Below are positions 11,948-24,712 of a DNA stretch of 64,000 nt, piece by piece (positions within the stretch are counted from its first letter, which is position 1; each line of letters begins with the position of its first letter). The notes under the pieces were generated by a model. That model did no database searches. It was given only the letters and a program-made list of their open reading frames with translations, and was not told the origin of the DNA. The position numbers and the translations under genes are program-made. The DNA comes from Arcuatula senhousia (lineage: Eukaryota > Mollusca > Bivalvia > Mytilida > Mytilidae). The stretch lies in assembly GCA_963971305.1 (NCBI GenBank), contig OZ020303.1, positions 63,736,867-63,800,866 on the forward strand. Reading direction: 5' to 3'.

Positions 11948-14900
11948 TTAGTGTTCGTCCTTGTGTCCGTGAGCGTGGTGATGGTCATCTTTGTGTCGGC
12001 AGACGATAACAGGCACGTGCGAATGATGCAACACGTAGTCACTAACACTACCTAACAATGTCCGACGTACTTTACCGTGACCTCGTGTACCGACAATTAT
12101 CAAATCCGCATGAGCTTCCTCCGAGGCTTTTATAATTCCCTCGCCAGGTCTTTCTGCGTGGATACTTTTAACGGAACCATGGACCTAAAGCCAAAAATTA
12201 TTACATTAGATTTTAATCATGTTAAAGGGAGTATCAGTAGTGTTAGTGGTCAAAGGGGGATAATACGTAGATAAAACAAGAATTTCAACACAATATACAA
12301 CATGATTATAAAAGCGATTAGAGTTTGCAAGCCTAATAAAGTTGAAAAAACTAAACTGATTCTGAAAACAATTATGATATATTGTTATTTAGTTCAGGTG
12401 TTCTTGACATATCACCTGAAATGTAATTAACATAATAACATCAATCATTACAAAACAATTCAACCACAAGAAAGTTCTTTATAATAAAATCTATTTCCCA
12501 TATAGCTCGTTTCGGTTTTTTTTGTCAATGTTAAAGGTTTTGAATTCGATAATTAATACATATAAATGTTGAAAATAGTACAATATAAACAAATGCAAAC
12601 ACAAATGCCTTTCTCAACAAGAATTTTAGCAAGGTCCATTTACATTTATACAGAGTGATGTGAAAACGTTATGAGAGGTATCAGTTAATTGCGTCGTAAT
12701 TTATTTTTGTGACGGTGAAGATGAAACAAGGGACGAAATACATGTAGCGACCATTGTGCACCGTCAATGTAACGAAGAGTACATAGTAAACATTTTTTCC
12801 ACATTTCGGAGTAACAAATAAGGTTTGTCATAACTTATAAAGCTGATAGTAATATAGCCACAATGGCGCTTTTGACACATAACATACCTTTGTTTCTCGC
12901 ATTAAGTGAGCATAATCTTCCAGTTTTCTACGAAGTTGTTGACTTTCCTGTTCTAAGAGATTGGAAAGGGTGTCTCTATCGAATGCATAAGGTGCTGAAA
13001 TGATTATACGAAAGCAATATATTTAAAGGGAAGGCGAAGAAAGATCCTACATGAGCAATGTAATAAACCCGTCATTCCTCGACCGAGTACGCTTACGAAC
13101 TAGGCATAAGTTTCGACGAGTGATAGGTAATAAAATACTGAAGGGTTATATAGTTAGATATCTTTATAGGTAATAACTGAAGTAGATAAATAAGTAAAAA
13201 AGTAATACAACTAAAGGTTTGAAAAATAAATTGAACAGCTACAAATAAAAACATATTAAACAAAAGGATCCCAGGAGCCTGAATAACTCACATGGCTTCA
13301 ATGGCATATTGTAACAATATTAAACATTGCCAACAGACCGTCATGAAATGGAACCAATGAAAAGCTCTTTAAAGCTGAGCATTTAAGCAAGTAAATGTGT
13401 GGATCAATTTTTTATGGTACATAATTTTTCACGTACAAACCCCTATAATGGTCATCAGACAATTTTGGCCTAAATGGACAATTTTGTAGAGTTTAATTAT
13501 CTGAATAATTTACCATCCCTATCTTTTATGGTTCACAATTATCAAGGCCAAAACCTTAATTTTTGGCATTGAAGTTGCCATAACCCTATAAGAGCTCATC
13601 TGACAATTTTGAACCAATGGGCAATTTTTTAGAGCTGACTTAGCTGAACAATATGCAATTGAAATAACTTCAATATCTTATATAGTTCTTGAGATATAAG
13701 ACAACATAAGTGCAAAACGCAGAAAAAATCAAGAAAAGAGGAAATAACTCCCACATGACTTGTTGGAATTTCTTCATAATTTCAGGGTACGTAGATTTTG
13801 ACGTGCTGATCATTTTTACCCTCTGCCAGAATTCCAATACATGTATCTGTCACCGTTTTTGAGTTATTTGCAAAAAAAAAACCCTGCTGTTTTAACCCCC
13901 CCTCCTGTTCTATTTTAGCAACGGCGGCCATGTTTTTATCGGATCAATTCAAAATGAGGATTGTTTGTAGCCAACATGTCATATATCATTCCTGCAAAGG
14001 TTCAGTGAAATTAAATATTTTCTTCGTCCTGCCTTTTTATTTTCGGAGAGTGAGTTCAACGCTATATAAGTCATTTATAGGCGATGGATCAAATGAACAT
14101 GAAATGATGATGATAAATGAAATATGGGGATGGGTGGGAAACATTAAAAAAACCTGTAAATTTTGATGAACAACAGGAAAAGGGGAGAGGTGGGTAGGGG
14201 CGAAAAATGTGGTGCACTACTTGGCGGTCCACAAAGGGTCTTTTACGTGCATGAAGCGTGGCACTCTCCACACACGTTGGCCCACTATGGTCGGCGGTCA
14301 GGGTTTCCGTATTATAGACCTGACAACCCCCGAGGCCGAGTGCCACCCTTTCAGCCACCTAGGTTACACACTTGGTCGCTCTGTGGGCTGAACACTGACC
14401 TGACGTCAGAATCCCAAGACCCTTAGTCGCCTCTTACGACAAGCTAGGCTCTGCTGCGGCCTATTCGCCACCCGGGCCCCGCACGGGAATTATTTTCGGA
14501 GAAAGTAGAGCCTGGATTTTTATTTTTTTATTTTTAAAGCCATTATAAATTTTTTAGCCATAAATACCATCATGCCCTTTTTTACTCATAGCACTGTCCT
14601 GCCTTTTTATTTCTGGATCTTGCCATCCTGCCTTTTTATTTCAAATTTCACTATGATAGCGTGCCCATAAAAATCAAATGGTCGCTCCCTTACTTGGAAC
14701 AGTAACCGCCATTACCTTTCTACGTTAGAATTGTTCAATGAAGCAGAGGTACCAATGGGGTATCCGAACGTCAAAGGCCCGAAAGGGCAGAGACAAAACC
14801 AGTCAACACGAACAAGAACGGGACAAAAACAGACAACATGTAAAACATGGAAACACAAAATAACTGAATATCAATCAACAACGCGAACTCCAGTCGAAAC

Positions 14901-17900
14901 AAGAGTGAACTCAGGTGCTCCGGAAGAGTAAGCAGTTCCTGCTTGCTATAGCACATCCGTCGCGTTGCCAATAGTCCATTCAGCGTGTCAAATCTGGTAA
15001 AGGAAGACAAAACAACACCCTATGACAAACCAACATCTGCACTCATCTGAGAGATCGAAATCCAATATTGTCTATAAGTACATGATGTCTTCCGTAAAAT
15101 TTCTTGAGCAATGCTATGAAATAATGGTGTTTCTACGCCTTTATAGATTATGACATTATTTGCCTTTAAAGTTAGAAATGTGCAAGTCCCTTGCAGTTCT
15201 ACATGACGTCTTTGAATTTTTACCAAATTGTTTGATTCTGCATGCCATTAGTGAAAATCAAATAGTTTTCGTAGAATTTCTAAGTCAAAGAATAGTAAAT
15301 TAATGTTATATATTCCTAAACATAGCATGATTGTGTTTACTGTCAAGGCACAGAACAATTAAAAACAGTTGTTTAGCTTTTGTATAAATGTTACGTGTAC
15401 CTCTATCCAAATTGCAAAGGAAAACGATTGTCATAAAATATTTTAAAATTATATCATGTTTCTTTTCGATCCGAGTTTTCTTAATGGAATGAGCACAACA
15501 TGTCTGTTAAGAGTGTTGTACTAGCATGCCACGTATTGGCCTACATATACCAGTACACATTTTTATTGTCAGGTATATACATGTATAATACATGTAGTAC
15601 TTAAAAAAATATAACTTAGATATATATATATTAGTCACGTTTACTTAACATTAGGATTTCCATTCTAGTGTACTCTGATATATGAAAGTATTTTTAGATT
15701 AATATTACAGGTGTTCCCGTTAACTTGTTGATATAACCTTGCACTTTTAACAAACAGATGCACAGGAGTGCGTTGTTGATTAAGATTGTGCTGCTTTGCT
15801 GACAGATGGGATAATATCACAGAGTTAAATACATTTTGATCTCTCAGACGAAATTGTGTTTCTCTTAAGACTTTTTGTTCTGTCCTCCATAACCCGCTTT
15901 AGCACCGCCGTGCATTTGTTGCAACAAAGAAAGAACTGCTAACCCTTATAACAACACATGAGTTCACTCTTTCGTTTATTTTAGATGTATAGCGTGTTTC
16001 TTTTTAGTGTTTTCCCTGTTACTACCTTCTGGTACATGTATATATCTTCATAGTTAAATTTGTTCCTAAATTTATATTTGCTTTTTTACAAAGATATCCC
16101 AATTCCCATTTTGGTATTGTTTCTAACAACAACAGTAATGCTTATACCTGTTAAAGATGAAAAAGATGTAAAGCCATGCATTGTTAGATATTAAGATATC
16201 AATAAAATATTAGAGCAAAGTAATATTGTGATACATGCATTAAACCACCACCACGGTGAAACACTCCATGCAGACTACACTACAAATGTACCTATTAAAA
16301 TTAGAAAGCGAAGAAGCTAACAGTTTAAAAGTCAAACAAGAATTAGTAAGCTCTGCAGTGACTGTACTATTATAAGAGCTAAATTCAACTACATAATCAT
16401 GTTAGTAAATAGCAGAAGCTATAAGAACAACACAGCGGTACATACCGTAGTACCACTGGGAACTATGTAAAACATCATGAAATTCAACTGAATGAACCAT
16501 TACTACAGTATCCTTTTCCTGGTGTATGTGTTCTAAGTACCCTGAAAGTAAGCATAAAAACATCACATAAAATGATGACATCATCAAAGTATACTTACTG
16601 TACATGGATGCCGTAAGTTCATGGCTGCACGTAAACTCCACAGTGTAAATCATTATGACGTTATCGTTTTCTTGGTGTATGTTGTCCAAAAACCCTATAA
16701 CATGTATAAACAAATTAATATAAAGCACATTAATGCTTGACATTAACAAAGTCCATCTTGTGTTTCCGTGTTTTATATGTTGTCTGTTTTTTTGTTGTCC
16801 AGTTACTGGGTTTTGTCTCTGCCCTTTCGGACTTTTGGTACCATTTCGACCTCCGTTTCTTCATATTGTGATATAACCACAAGCGGGGGGGGGGGGGTTC
16901 AGAAATGGGTTTCAAAATGGCTAAGTAGGGGTCCGCACTGGTTATGCCCCAATGATTTCCTATATACCCCATATACCCAACCAATTTTTCCGACAAAAAG
17001 AGGGATTTCCTTTCCCCTTTTGGTTCGTGTTCTTTTTACGTGTTAGTTTGCCATTTGCCTAACCTTCTCAAGGGTTTATTTTGCGAAAAAAAATATTTGC
17101 CTATTGATAGCAGGGTATACCTTCTGTCTTTTGGAAACCTAAAAATCCTAGTATTAAGTAATTATTATCTCTTGATTTTCATACCATGACCACATTACAA
17201 CATGTGCATATTGTCATACGTATACATGTGCATTGTTCTTATAGGTCAAGATGAAAGTTTAAATATAATACCTTGAAGATAAAATGAATCGTAAATTTAT
17301 TCCGTTCATCTTTACAACCCTCTAGTCGTTTTTGTGGTGACTGATACTGTTATCTTCAAAGGTACTTGAGTTAATATGCATAAAAGTACATGTATCTTCA
17401 GCTAGCTAGTTATTGCTTTACTCTTAATTTTTTAGAGCGTAAATGCAAGATGTGATAAAATAAACATGATAAACTTGAAATAAGAAGTCGATCTAAGAAG
17501 TCGAACGGGGATATGCACATGTGCAGAAACGAGAAATCTGAGAGATCGATCTTTAGCAACGTGACGGGTGTGCTATAGCAAGCAGGAACTGCTTACTCTT
17601 CCGGAGCACCTGAGTTCACTCTCGTTTACGTTGCTAAATGCGCATGTGTGTTTTTGTTTGTTTGTTGCATGGTTTGTTCCGTTGTGATAATTTCATTTTG
17701 TCTACCGGTTTTATCTTTGTCTTTTCGGTATAATGATGTTTGATTAACCATTTGGTACACCTTTGCTTCTTTTACTGCAACTGGACAAAGGTCTGGCAAT
17801 TTAGCATACCGAAGGAGAAAATACGGGTCCCTTTCTATCAAAAACTTTCAGCATGCAGCAGTGTCCTTCAACGCTCTAAACCCTAAACGGTGCATTATTA

Positions 17901-20330
17901 TATAACCACCGACAGGATTTCCGTATGACCTGTCGACATTGTTACAGGTTACCCCCTTCAACTAAGGTGAATGGAATTTAAGGTCTATCAAATACATTGT
18001 ACATTGGCACAACTCCTTTTTTACTTTTTATATAACAAAATTCGTACATTTCAGTATAACGTCCGTTTTTACATTAACATTAATATGTGCAATTGTTATT
18101 GATGGGCATAACAACTATGGTAAATTAACTAATTTAACATTTATCACATGTATCATGTACATGTATCTAAAATCATGAAAATCTTTCGAGTAAACATGGT
18201 AAAGTCGCAGTAAAAAACAGGGAAAGATGTAAATTATGACTCAATATTGTTGAAGACAGTGAAGAAATAACTAAGTTGATTATTTATGCATAATAAATTA
18301 AATATTGTTATATTTCAGACTCCTTTTGGTTCGTGACTGGACATTTACAATTGCTATTTATCATAATCTAGAAGGTAAACCCCCAAAACAACATTAATAA
18401 TTTGCACTGTACAAAAATGCTGTATGCCTATATCATTATAGTATAATATCCATAGACTCCTTTTGTAATCATTTACCTTGAAAACAAATCTATTATCAAA
18501 AGGTCAACGACCCAATATTTGTCACCCTTTTCCTTTTGTTTTGTCTTTATCATAACAGGCGTATTAAGTTTTCTATACTTAACTTACTTTCTGGGGCTGT
18601 CACTGAATGAATAATATTGAAAATTGTCTTGGTTGTATATTAATTTGGTTGTACACTTTAATCATGTAGGTACCATATGCATGATCACTACACGGAAATA
18701 AAAAATATGTATTAGATTAAATTTTGACCAAAAATACACTTCATCAAGGAAGAAAATGTCTCCGTGTTGCATAAATTCATCAAAATAACGATGGTTTCAA
18801 TAATTTTGAGTTTATCAGAACTTGGGCGAGCGTGAAGCACTGGCGTGAAGACGCATTTCTTAAATCATGAAAATGTTTTACCTTGTTCAAATTGTCCCGT
18901 GCGGGGCCCGGGAGGCGAATAGGCCCGCAGCAGCGCTACGCTTGTCGGTAAAAGTCCACTAAAGAGCGCTCAGAAACCTGACATCGGGATCAGGCCGCTT
19001 TGCCCACAAAGCGACTGGGATGTGTGCCACAGGTGGTTGATGGGGCAGCCCTGACATCGAGAGATGCGGGGTCGTCAGGCGATAATGCGGAAAACCTGAC
19101 CGCAAACCATAGTGGTGCACCGTGTTGGGAAAAATGTCACGTTCCTCGCACGTTAAAGAACCCTGCTGCAGGTCTCGGTAAGAGTAGGACCCGTAGGATC
19201 CCCATGCAGGAGGCAAAATTTCCCGTCCCTACCCATCACTCCTTTTTCCAGTGGCAGTCAAAACTCTCCTACCCGATTGGCCTTGTGTCCCCATTTCCTC
19301 CACTTCATCATCATTTCATGTTCATTGTATCACCACTTTCATGTTCATCTCCCGGATATAGCCGAAATCGTGCTGCTTGGGAGTAAAGCAATAACTAACT
19401 AACTAACTAACTAACCTTGTTCAAATTTGATTTTTGAACTACACTATAATATATACACGATATACGGAAAATGCGCGTTAAATAACGCGAGGCCACAAAA
19501 TCAGTAAAGTTTAAAAAGGAGAATCGCAGAACAAAACAAATGGTAACACACAACAACTGCATTGCAATCATCAACGCAAATTCAAACCAAAACAAATATA
19601 CTTGGAACCGGATGCTCCAAGTATTCTGGATGAAATAAAGTAATTCCAATTTTTTGGTGTCTTTTTACTTTTTCATAGTTTCCCTCAAATTACAAATTAT
19701 TTTGATTCAAAAGCTACCGATTTGAGATAATTACTTATTTATAGGATAAAAAAACTAACGGTTTTGTTGGCACCTACCATGCCTACAGTTTCATAAATAA
19801 TTCTAAAGAATGAATTAAAGATACATGTAGTAATGAAAATTAAAGTGTGCATATCAAGACCATCAAACTTTAGGCAGTCAGATTTGGTTTATCTACAGAA
19901 TATATATACAACATGCATATCAGATACGTATTAATTGTTCATTTGTTAAAAAAATATCATCCAATGTTCATTCTCTTTCCATCTTGTATTGCTGGATCAA
20001 TTAAAAAGTATACATGCACGTATTATATTATAGAGCCCAAGGTTTGAAGTAGTAACAATCGTGTAAAAAAATAACAGGTCATCCGAACCTGATCTTTAAA
20101 ATCAAACTATAAGGAAACAAAAATCATCATCACAGAATCAACAAATTTCATTCGAATTCTTCGACAGTACATAGATTGTACTGATAATATTATATAAGCA
20201 TCAGTTAGTGCCACGTTCAATCACTTGCCTGTCTATAGATAAACTTACATTGGAATGCGAATTTGGCATTGTCACTACCATCCATAGCAATTACAACATT
20301 TCTAGCTTTTTCTTTCACTTCTTCTGCCAT
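11948..20330 (-). CDS. Universal stress protein (UspA family), four coding exons with alternative exon 2
   Basis: Exons on the minus strand: 20330-20249 (ATG start), then 16694-16599 or 16541-16446 (alternatives), then 12994-12888, then 12184-11948 (stop TAA 11950-11948). All introns are GT-AG and all phases match; one exon 2 plus the others gives 522 nt, 173 aa. Exon 1 encodes the N-terminal beta strand and loop of the Usp fold (VVIAMDGSDNAKFAF). Exon 2 completes the first helix and second strand. Exon 4 carries GTRGHGKVRRTLLGS, which fits the ATP-binding consensus G-2x-G-9x-G-S, then VPVIVC and a His-rich tail. Usp proteins are soluble alpha/beta nucleotide-binding proteins linked to stress responses; molluscs often have many copies. 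The introns hold SINE, PLE and 155-bp-family insertions. Exon 1 and exon 3 boundaries rest on splice signals only. Confidence 0.88.
13262..13935 (-). mobile_element. 155-bp family element, degenerate, in Usp intron 2
   Basis: The low-coordinate end carries 'ggatcccaggagcctgaataactcac', matching the 3' end of the family in reverse. The core is heavily diverged, and the segment near 13910-13935 matches the conserved 'aacggcggccatgttttt' block. The terminal hairpin at the high end is missing. Confidence 0.6.
14050..14489 (-). mobile_element. SINE with 13-bp target-site duplication
   Basis: The element is flanked by TTATTTTCGGAGA at 14037-14049 and 14490-14502. On the minus strand it runs from a GC-rich head (CCCGTGCGGGGCCCGG, 'gaggcgactaagggtc') through 'gtgccacgcttcatgcacgt' to a short 'aactcac' tail. 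The same head-to-tail structure recurs at 18.9, 30.9, 32.1 and 37.3 kb. Perfect duplications of this length indicate LINE-mediated retroposition. Short open frames across it are incidental. It inserted into the Usp gene. Confidence 0.85.
14738..15112 (-). mobile_element. Penelope-like element 3' fragment, no endonuclease
   Basis: The sequence is near-identical to the linker region of the PLE at 61.2-61.5 kb and to 58.2-58.6 kb: 'gtaagcagttcctgcttgctatagcac', 'ccaacatctgcactcatctgagagat'. On the minus strand it holds the C-terminal end of the reverse transcriptase region (ISISQMSADVGLS) followed by the linker. It ends at 'acattggtacctctgcttc'-type sequence rather than continuing into a GIY-YIG domain. 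Confidence 0.75.
16446..16541 (-). other. Usp alternative exon 2B (96 nt)
   Basis: The acceptor TTTCAG and donor GTATGT flank a 96-nt exon encoding YLEHIHQEKDTVVMVHSVEF and a diverged tail (HDVLHSSQWYY). It is clearly homologous to exon 2A. Tail residues differ, so the choice would change the segment after the second beta strand. Confidence 0.85.
16599..16694 (-). other. Usp alternative exon 2A (96 nt)
   Basis: The acceptor TTATAG precedes the exon and the donor GTAAGT follows it. It begins by completing Trp from exon 1 (T|GG) and encodes FLDNIHQENDNVIMIYTVEF and a short tail ending in Met-Tyr. It has the same length and entry/exit phase as exon 2B, 57 nt downstream. Confidence 0.85.
16745..16855 (+). 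mobile_element. PLE linker fragment, plus orientation
   Basis: 'tgtttccgtgttttatatgttgtctg' through 'tctctgccctttcggacttttgg' matches the terminal part of the endonuclease-less PLE copies. It lies immediately upstream (in gene order) of Usp exon 2A, inside intron 1, followed by a G-run at 16884-16898. Confidence 0.65.
17560..17780 (+). mobile_element. PLE linker fragment, plus orientation
   Basis: 'gtgtgctatagcaagcaggaactgcttactcttccggagcacctgagttcactc' is the reverse complement of the same block in the PLE copies. The remainder is diverged. It lies in Usp intron 1. Confidence 0.65.
17781..18879. other. Usp intron 1 sequence without recognised features
   Basis: AT-rich, without a recognisable exon, RNA or repeat structure by eye. 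Confidence 0.4.
18894..19413 (+). mobile_element. SINE with 14-bp target-site duplication and (ACTA)n tail
   Basis: It is flanked by ACCTTGTTCAAATT at 18880-18893 and 19414-19427. It has the GC-rich head (CCCGTGCGGGGCCCGG) and a body with 'gtaggatccccatgc'. An (ACTA)n tail at about 19390-19413 differs from the ACTC tails of the other copies. It is located in Usp intron 1. Confidence 0.85.
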
Positions 20331-22002
20331 TTTCAACTTTTCGTCTGTTTTCTAGTACACGCCTCGCTATTTCATATATTTAGTGTATTAAATGACCCTC
20401 TTATTGACAGATTATACACATGTCAACATCGAATGAGGTCAAAATCTATCGCTTGTAAACACACACTTGTATACAGATAATCATTCAAAAGTAATCTTAG
20501 CGCGAAATTATAAATTGTATTAAAGTCAGAGAAAGAATATATATTATTCCCGATATAATTCAAGTGATCAGTTCATTAAACGATTCATAGGAAATCTGAA
20601 ATACTGGAAAATACCGGATTTAGGATCCTTTCATTTCTTTATATACTTCTGCGCTAAGTAGCTGCATGAACTCTGTAAAAATGGCAATTAGAATGTATAC
20701 ACCATTAAAACTTTTTTTAGCCCTAAACATGTTATGATTGTGTTTAAAACCTAAACACATTTCAAAATAGACAAGTTAAAGCTAAACATGTTTAGATTTT
20801 TTGGCGTTTAAACAAGGCTTCAAGAAAGTATTAAGGATTATGCTTAGAATCTAGAGGATATTTTTAGATTGAAACAGAGAGTGTGTCCTTTTGAGAATTG
20901 TTTTGGTTTTGTTATAAATCATTAGCATCAAGAGACTTAGTCCCGAAAAGTGTTCAACCACATTTCATGTCTGTCATAAGTCATTAATCTTTGTCAAAGA
21001 ATTATTTCATATCTCGTTTATCCGTGATCATTTTTTAAGCCCAAAACACTCGATAAATGTTATAATTTACCGATCGGTTTTGAATAATTCATGCATTGTT
21101 AATTCATAATATTGATCCTGGGGCAGATTGAAATATTGCTGGCAGCAATCTGTCGTAAAATTGAAACTTGCCTTGCGTTTTTGCACACGTACACTATTCT
21201 ACATCTCATTATTATTGTTCTCAATGCCATTCAAACCTGAGATCAACCAAAAGACGTTCCCGAAAACACGGAGAAGCGTAACTTATGACAGATAAATCCA
21301 GAGGTATTGGTGAAAGATTCGACCGAAAGCCTGCACGCCTACGAGATCGTTCCTACTTACTGTAATGTACAAAAAAGAGACCCCTTGTTGATGCTTGAGA
21401 TTACTACATTTCTCTTGGGTTTGTTTTTCAACGTTTTTACGGTATAGTTTAGGCCTATATCAAGTTTTTTGAAAAATGACATGCGATTGCGATGAAAAAG
21501 CTTTTTATTTATTTGAATAGTCATAACGATGTGTAAGCGTGCAAATCTGAATAACAACATTTTACAATGCATGATGTTACATGTAATCTTGACGAATATT
21601 CATGTAACATAATGTCAAAACAACGAAAACAACTTAATCGATTATATTTTCTTGCTGTTAACATTACATATATGCATCTAATTTGTCAACAATGTGAATA
21701 AACTCTAGAAATACTGTACCAAACTGCTGTATCTCCTTTAATTCTATAATAAATTCAAAAAAAATTTAAAATGTTGGAGATTATAATACTTATATTGCAA
21801 CTTTGAAATATCCGACACGCCCAGTTGAGCTGTCCCTATTCTAAACGGCGATACGTGCACGTATTTGGTATTTTCTCAAAGTTAAAATGTCAAACGAATT
21901 AAATTAGGATAACATTTTTTTTTTCGTTTAATTGACATTTCAGTATATACATGTACTGATTTTCACAGGTTCTGCATCAAGTTAATAATGTCCCGTATAT
22001 AG
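20331..22002. other. Upstream region of the Usp gene; no other gene seen
   Basis: This AT-rich stretch lies between the Usp start codon and the first relict of the secreted-protein array. It must contain the Usp promoter and any 5' non-coding exon, but I cannot place them. A short set of 'ctaaacatgt' repeats occurs near 20725-20800. Confidence 0.4.
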
Positions 22003-22019
22003 AATTGAAAAAAACCTCT

Positions 22020-22350
22020 TGCTTGGTCCAGTGGCGAATAAGCCGGCAGTGGTTGACGAAAAAATCCACGAAAGAGGAACACGTACTAGTATCCTAATGG
22101 CAATAGGGGAGATTTGCCAATAGAGCAACTGGGCTGTTCGTCCCAGCAGGGGGTTGAATTTGGTAACCCTGTATTGCATGCCTGGAATCTCAGTCCTTAA
22201 AATATGAAAAACTTTTAACAAAAACCTTACTCCTATCTAAAGTGGTGAACCCTGTGGGAAAATTCCTTTTCTGCATTTTCCTTGCACACTAAAAAACCCT
22301 ACTACAGTTGCGGTTATAGTAGGATTTCCTACAGAAGGCATAATTGATCT
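22020..22350 (+). mobile_element. Degenerate SINE relict (tentative)
   Basis: The segment has eroded matches to the SINE head ('ggcgaataagccggcagtgg') and body ('gaaccctgtgggaaaa', 'ttgcacactaaaaaaccc'). No duplication or tail survives. Confidence 0.4.
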
Positions 22351-22602
22351 TCTCTGAAGCCAATCTGATTTGTATTATTGTGATTCGCAGAAATATATCG
22401 AAGCCCTGGTGAAAATGTACTTTTTTGCATGTTTTCTGTATATCTTGATGATATTTATATAACAATGATATTATGTAGATATTGATCTACTAGTACTCTA
22501 GCTACTAGAAGTCTTTTGTTTTGTACAAGAGACCCATGAAATTGGTCGTCTGGTAAACACCAAAATTTCCTTCATGAAGATCTTTGCTTGTTTCTTTTGT
22601 AG

Positions 22603-22885
22603 AACTAGGTTGTGACAATCCTAAAAACTGTCCAAGCGGTTATGGTGACACCCCATGTACTGGGTGTGAAAAGGGTTGTACCTGATAATGGATACTGTTG
22701 TAATGATAAAAAGGAAGCATACCAACCGGCCTGCAAGCAAGGAGGGCTATGTAATACGACCATCACCCAAAGTAGGCTCTGTTAATCATCCGTCAATGAA
22801 CCCAAACAATAAGATGGTATATGATTGGGGATTTTGGTATCTTCAAAGGAGTCATCCAGACTCGTATGATCCGTCTAATCCATAA
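22603..22885 (+). pseudogene. Relict terminal exon of the secreted cysteine-rich family (copy 0)
   Basis: After a TTTTGTAG acceptor the sequence matches the last exon of copies 1 and 2: CDNPKNCPSGYGDTPCTGC, then VPDNGYCC and RPASKEGYV, ending in DSYDPSNP and TAA. It is in three different frames. A one-base insertion near 22675 causes TGA at 22683-22685, and about 14 bases are missing near 22720 relative to copy 1. An AATAAA follows at 22917. None of the five upstream exons is recognisable in the preceding 2 kb, so this is a decayed end of an older array member. It shows that the array once extended further left. Confidence 0.8.
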
Positions 22886-23249
22886 ACTCCTTATTATGTA
22901 ATGGAAGAAAGCCATAATAAATAACTATGAACATTACGCAATTATTTTATTATTGGCCAAGTTTGATATTCATTTTATTTTAAGCATCGTAGAAGTAAGT
23001 TGTTTTCCTGTATTTATTGCTTCCAATATATGTATGTAGACATTTGATCATAATAAGATGTGGAGTACGTGTACACCATCAAACTCCAATCAAACTCTGC
23101 AACGGAAAATGACTTTAGCATATCATAGATTTTAAGTAACTGCAATCATGTAGAGGAAGGTTTAGCGTTTTCTTTTCAAATGACTTCACCTATTCATTTC
23201 GATCTTCAATTTCTATGGTGTGTCTTTGTCGTGTTTTGATTTTTCTTAT

Positions 23250-23968
23250 TTAAAGAAGCAAAGAGGCATCAATGGGACATTAGAGTGTTAAAAGTCCGAA
23301 AGGGCAACGACGAAACCGGTAAACACAAACAAGACCAGCACGAAGAAACACAAAACACAAAATCAACCGAACGGAAATCAACAACGCGAACTCAAGTCGT
23401 AACAAGAGTGAAGTTTGGTGCTCCGGAAGAGTAAGCGGTTCCTGCCTGCTATAGCACACCCGTCGTGTTGCTAATTTCCAATTCAGTGTTCCAAATCCGG
23501 TAAATGAAAAAAAAACAAATTTCTACGACAAACCAACATCTGCACTCATTTAAGAGATTGAAATCCAAAATTTGTCTACGAGTGCACGGTGTCTACCGTA
23601 AAATTTCTTGAGTGAAGACAGCAACCGTCATGACCGTGGAGCAACATAAGCCTGTGTCAGCAATTTCTGTGTCAAACGTGTCTCTCTAGATCTATCAAGG
23701 AAATCGATGTCATTCCCGCAAGCTCTGGAGTAACGAATCAACTGTGATACGAAGACTCCATAAGCAGGAGCGGACGGAATGTTGCTACACAAAAAGGAAA
23801 AGTTGACGATTGGAAAGTTGGAGTCCTCACGTTTGTCTCAAAGCTTTGTTGGAAGTTTTTCTTGAGAGTCAATTTTGAGATGTAAATCTAAATATAGAGC
23901 AGACCTCCTAGAATCCGTTGTGTCCTTTATCTCAAGTTCCTGGGGATATATGAGATGCAGAACACATC
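23250..23968 (-). mobile_element. Penelope-like element 3' fragment, no endonuclease
   Basis: It runs from 'aaagaagcaaagaggcatcaatggg' through the linker and the end of the reverse-transcriptase region (matching 61.4-61.8 kb), then stops at 'ggggatatatgagatg' before the catalytic motif. It has many substitutions relative to the 58-64 kb copies and no continuous reading frame. Confidence 0.7.
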
Positions 23969-24295
23969 ATTGATCATCCCAGTTCAGTAGGTTTGGTATA
24001 ATCTATACAAATCTTATTCAAAGTATTCGATGTTATGTCTCTGCCATCCAATTTTTTTGTCCAATTACCATACCAGTAACCAAAATCATTAAGTATTGAA
24101 AGAAATCTATAACGTAGTGTAGTAGACATGTCTGGACATAACGGCTATTGGTCCCGTTTGAACTTTTTATGTTACCTATTGCAAGGCAATATTACGTTTT
24201 CTTTGGTATCAAGACGTGCGAATGTGTATGACTACGTTAACTACTACGTATCCTCAAGTTTTTAAGCATTTTATTGCTAGCTGTTTCGTACTATG

Positions 24296-24712
24296 GCATA
24301 TGAAATGACAAAAAACAGAGAAACGAGAAACACAGAAACGAGAAACATAGAAACGAGAAACAGTGAAACAAGAAATATGAAAACGAGAAACAAAGTGATA
24401 TTAAAAAATCATAATTTATTTTTTTAATTAAAAACTAACTACAAGTTGATTGTCTATTGCATTAATAGGATGAAGGATTACTCAGTGTTTAGAAATGAAA
24501 CTGTGATTAACAGTAAGGCTGTCAAATAAATCACTCTTAATCAGAATATCACTACTAAACAATAAACAATGAATTTATTATTTTTAATTATGAAAAAGGA
24601 AATTATGATTTGACAATATCACTATCGGTTTCTTGTTTCTCTGTTTCTCGTTTCTCTTTTTCTCATTTCTCTGTTTCTCGTTTCTCTGTTTCTTGTTTTT
24701 CATTTTACACAT
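24296..24712. mobile_element. Foldback element with minisatellite arms
   Basis: The left arm (24305-24395) is built of ~15-bp units of GAGAAACACAGAAAC type. The right arm (24628-24705) is the inverted equivalent (TTTCTCTGTTTCTCG type). The ~230-bp centre is AT-rich. The arms could pair into a long hairpin. It has no coding potential and the class is unknown. Confidence 0.65.

Noticed and set aside
12077..12274. Plus-strand open frame of 65 codons
   Set aside because: It is antisense to the last exon of the universal stress protein gene.
14089..14426. Three overlapping open frames of 60-89 codons
   Set aside because: They span the SINE body; similar frames appear in the other SINE copies at 32.1 and 37.4 kb.
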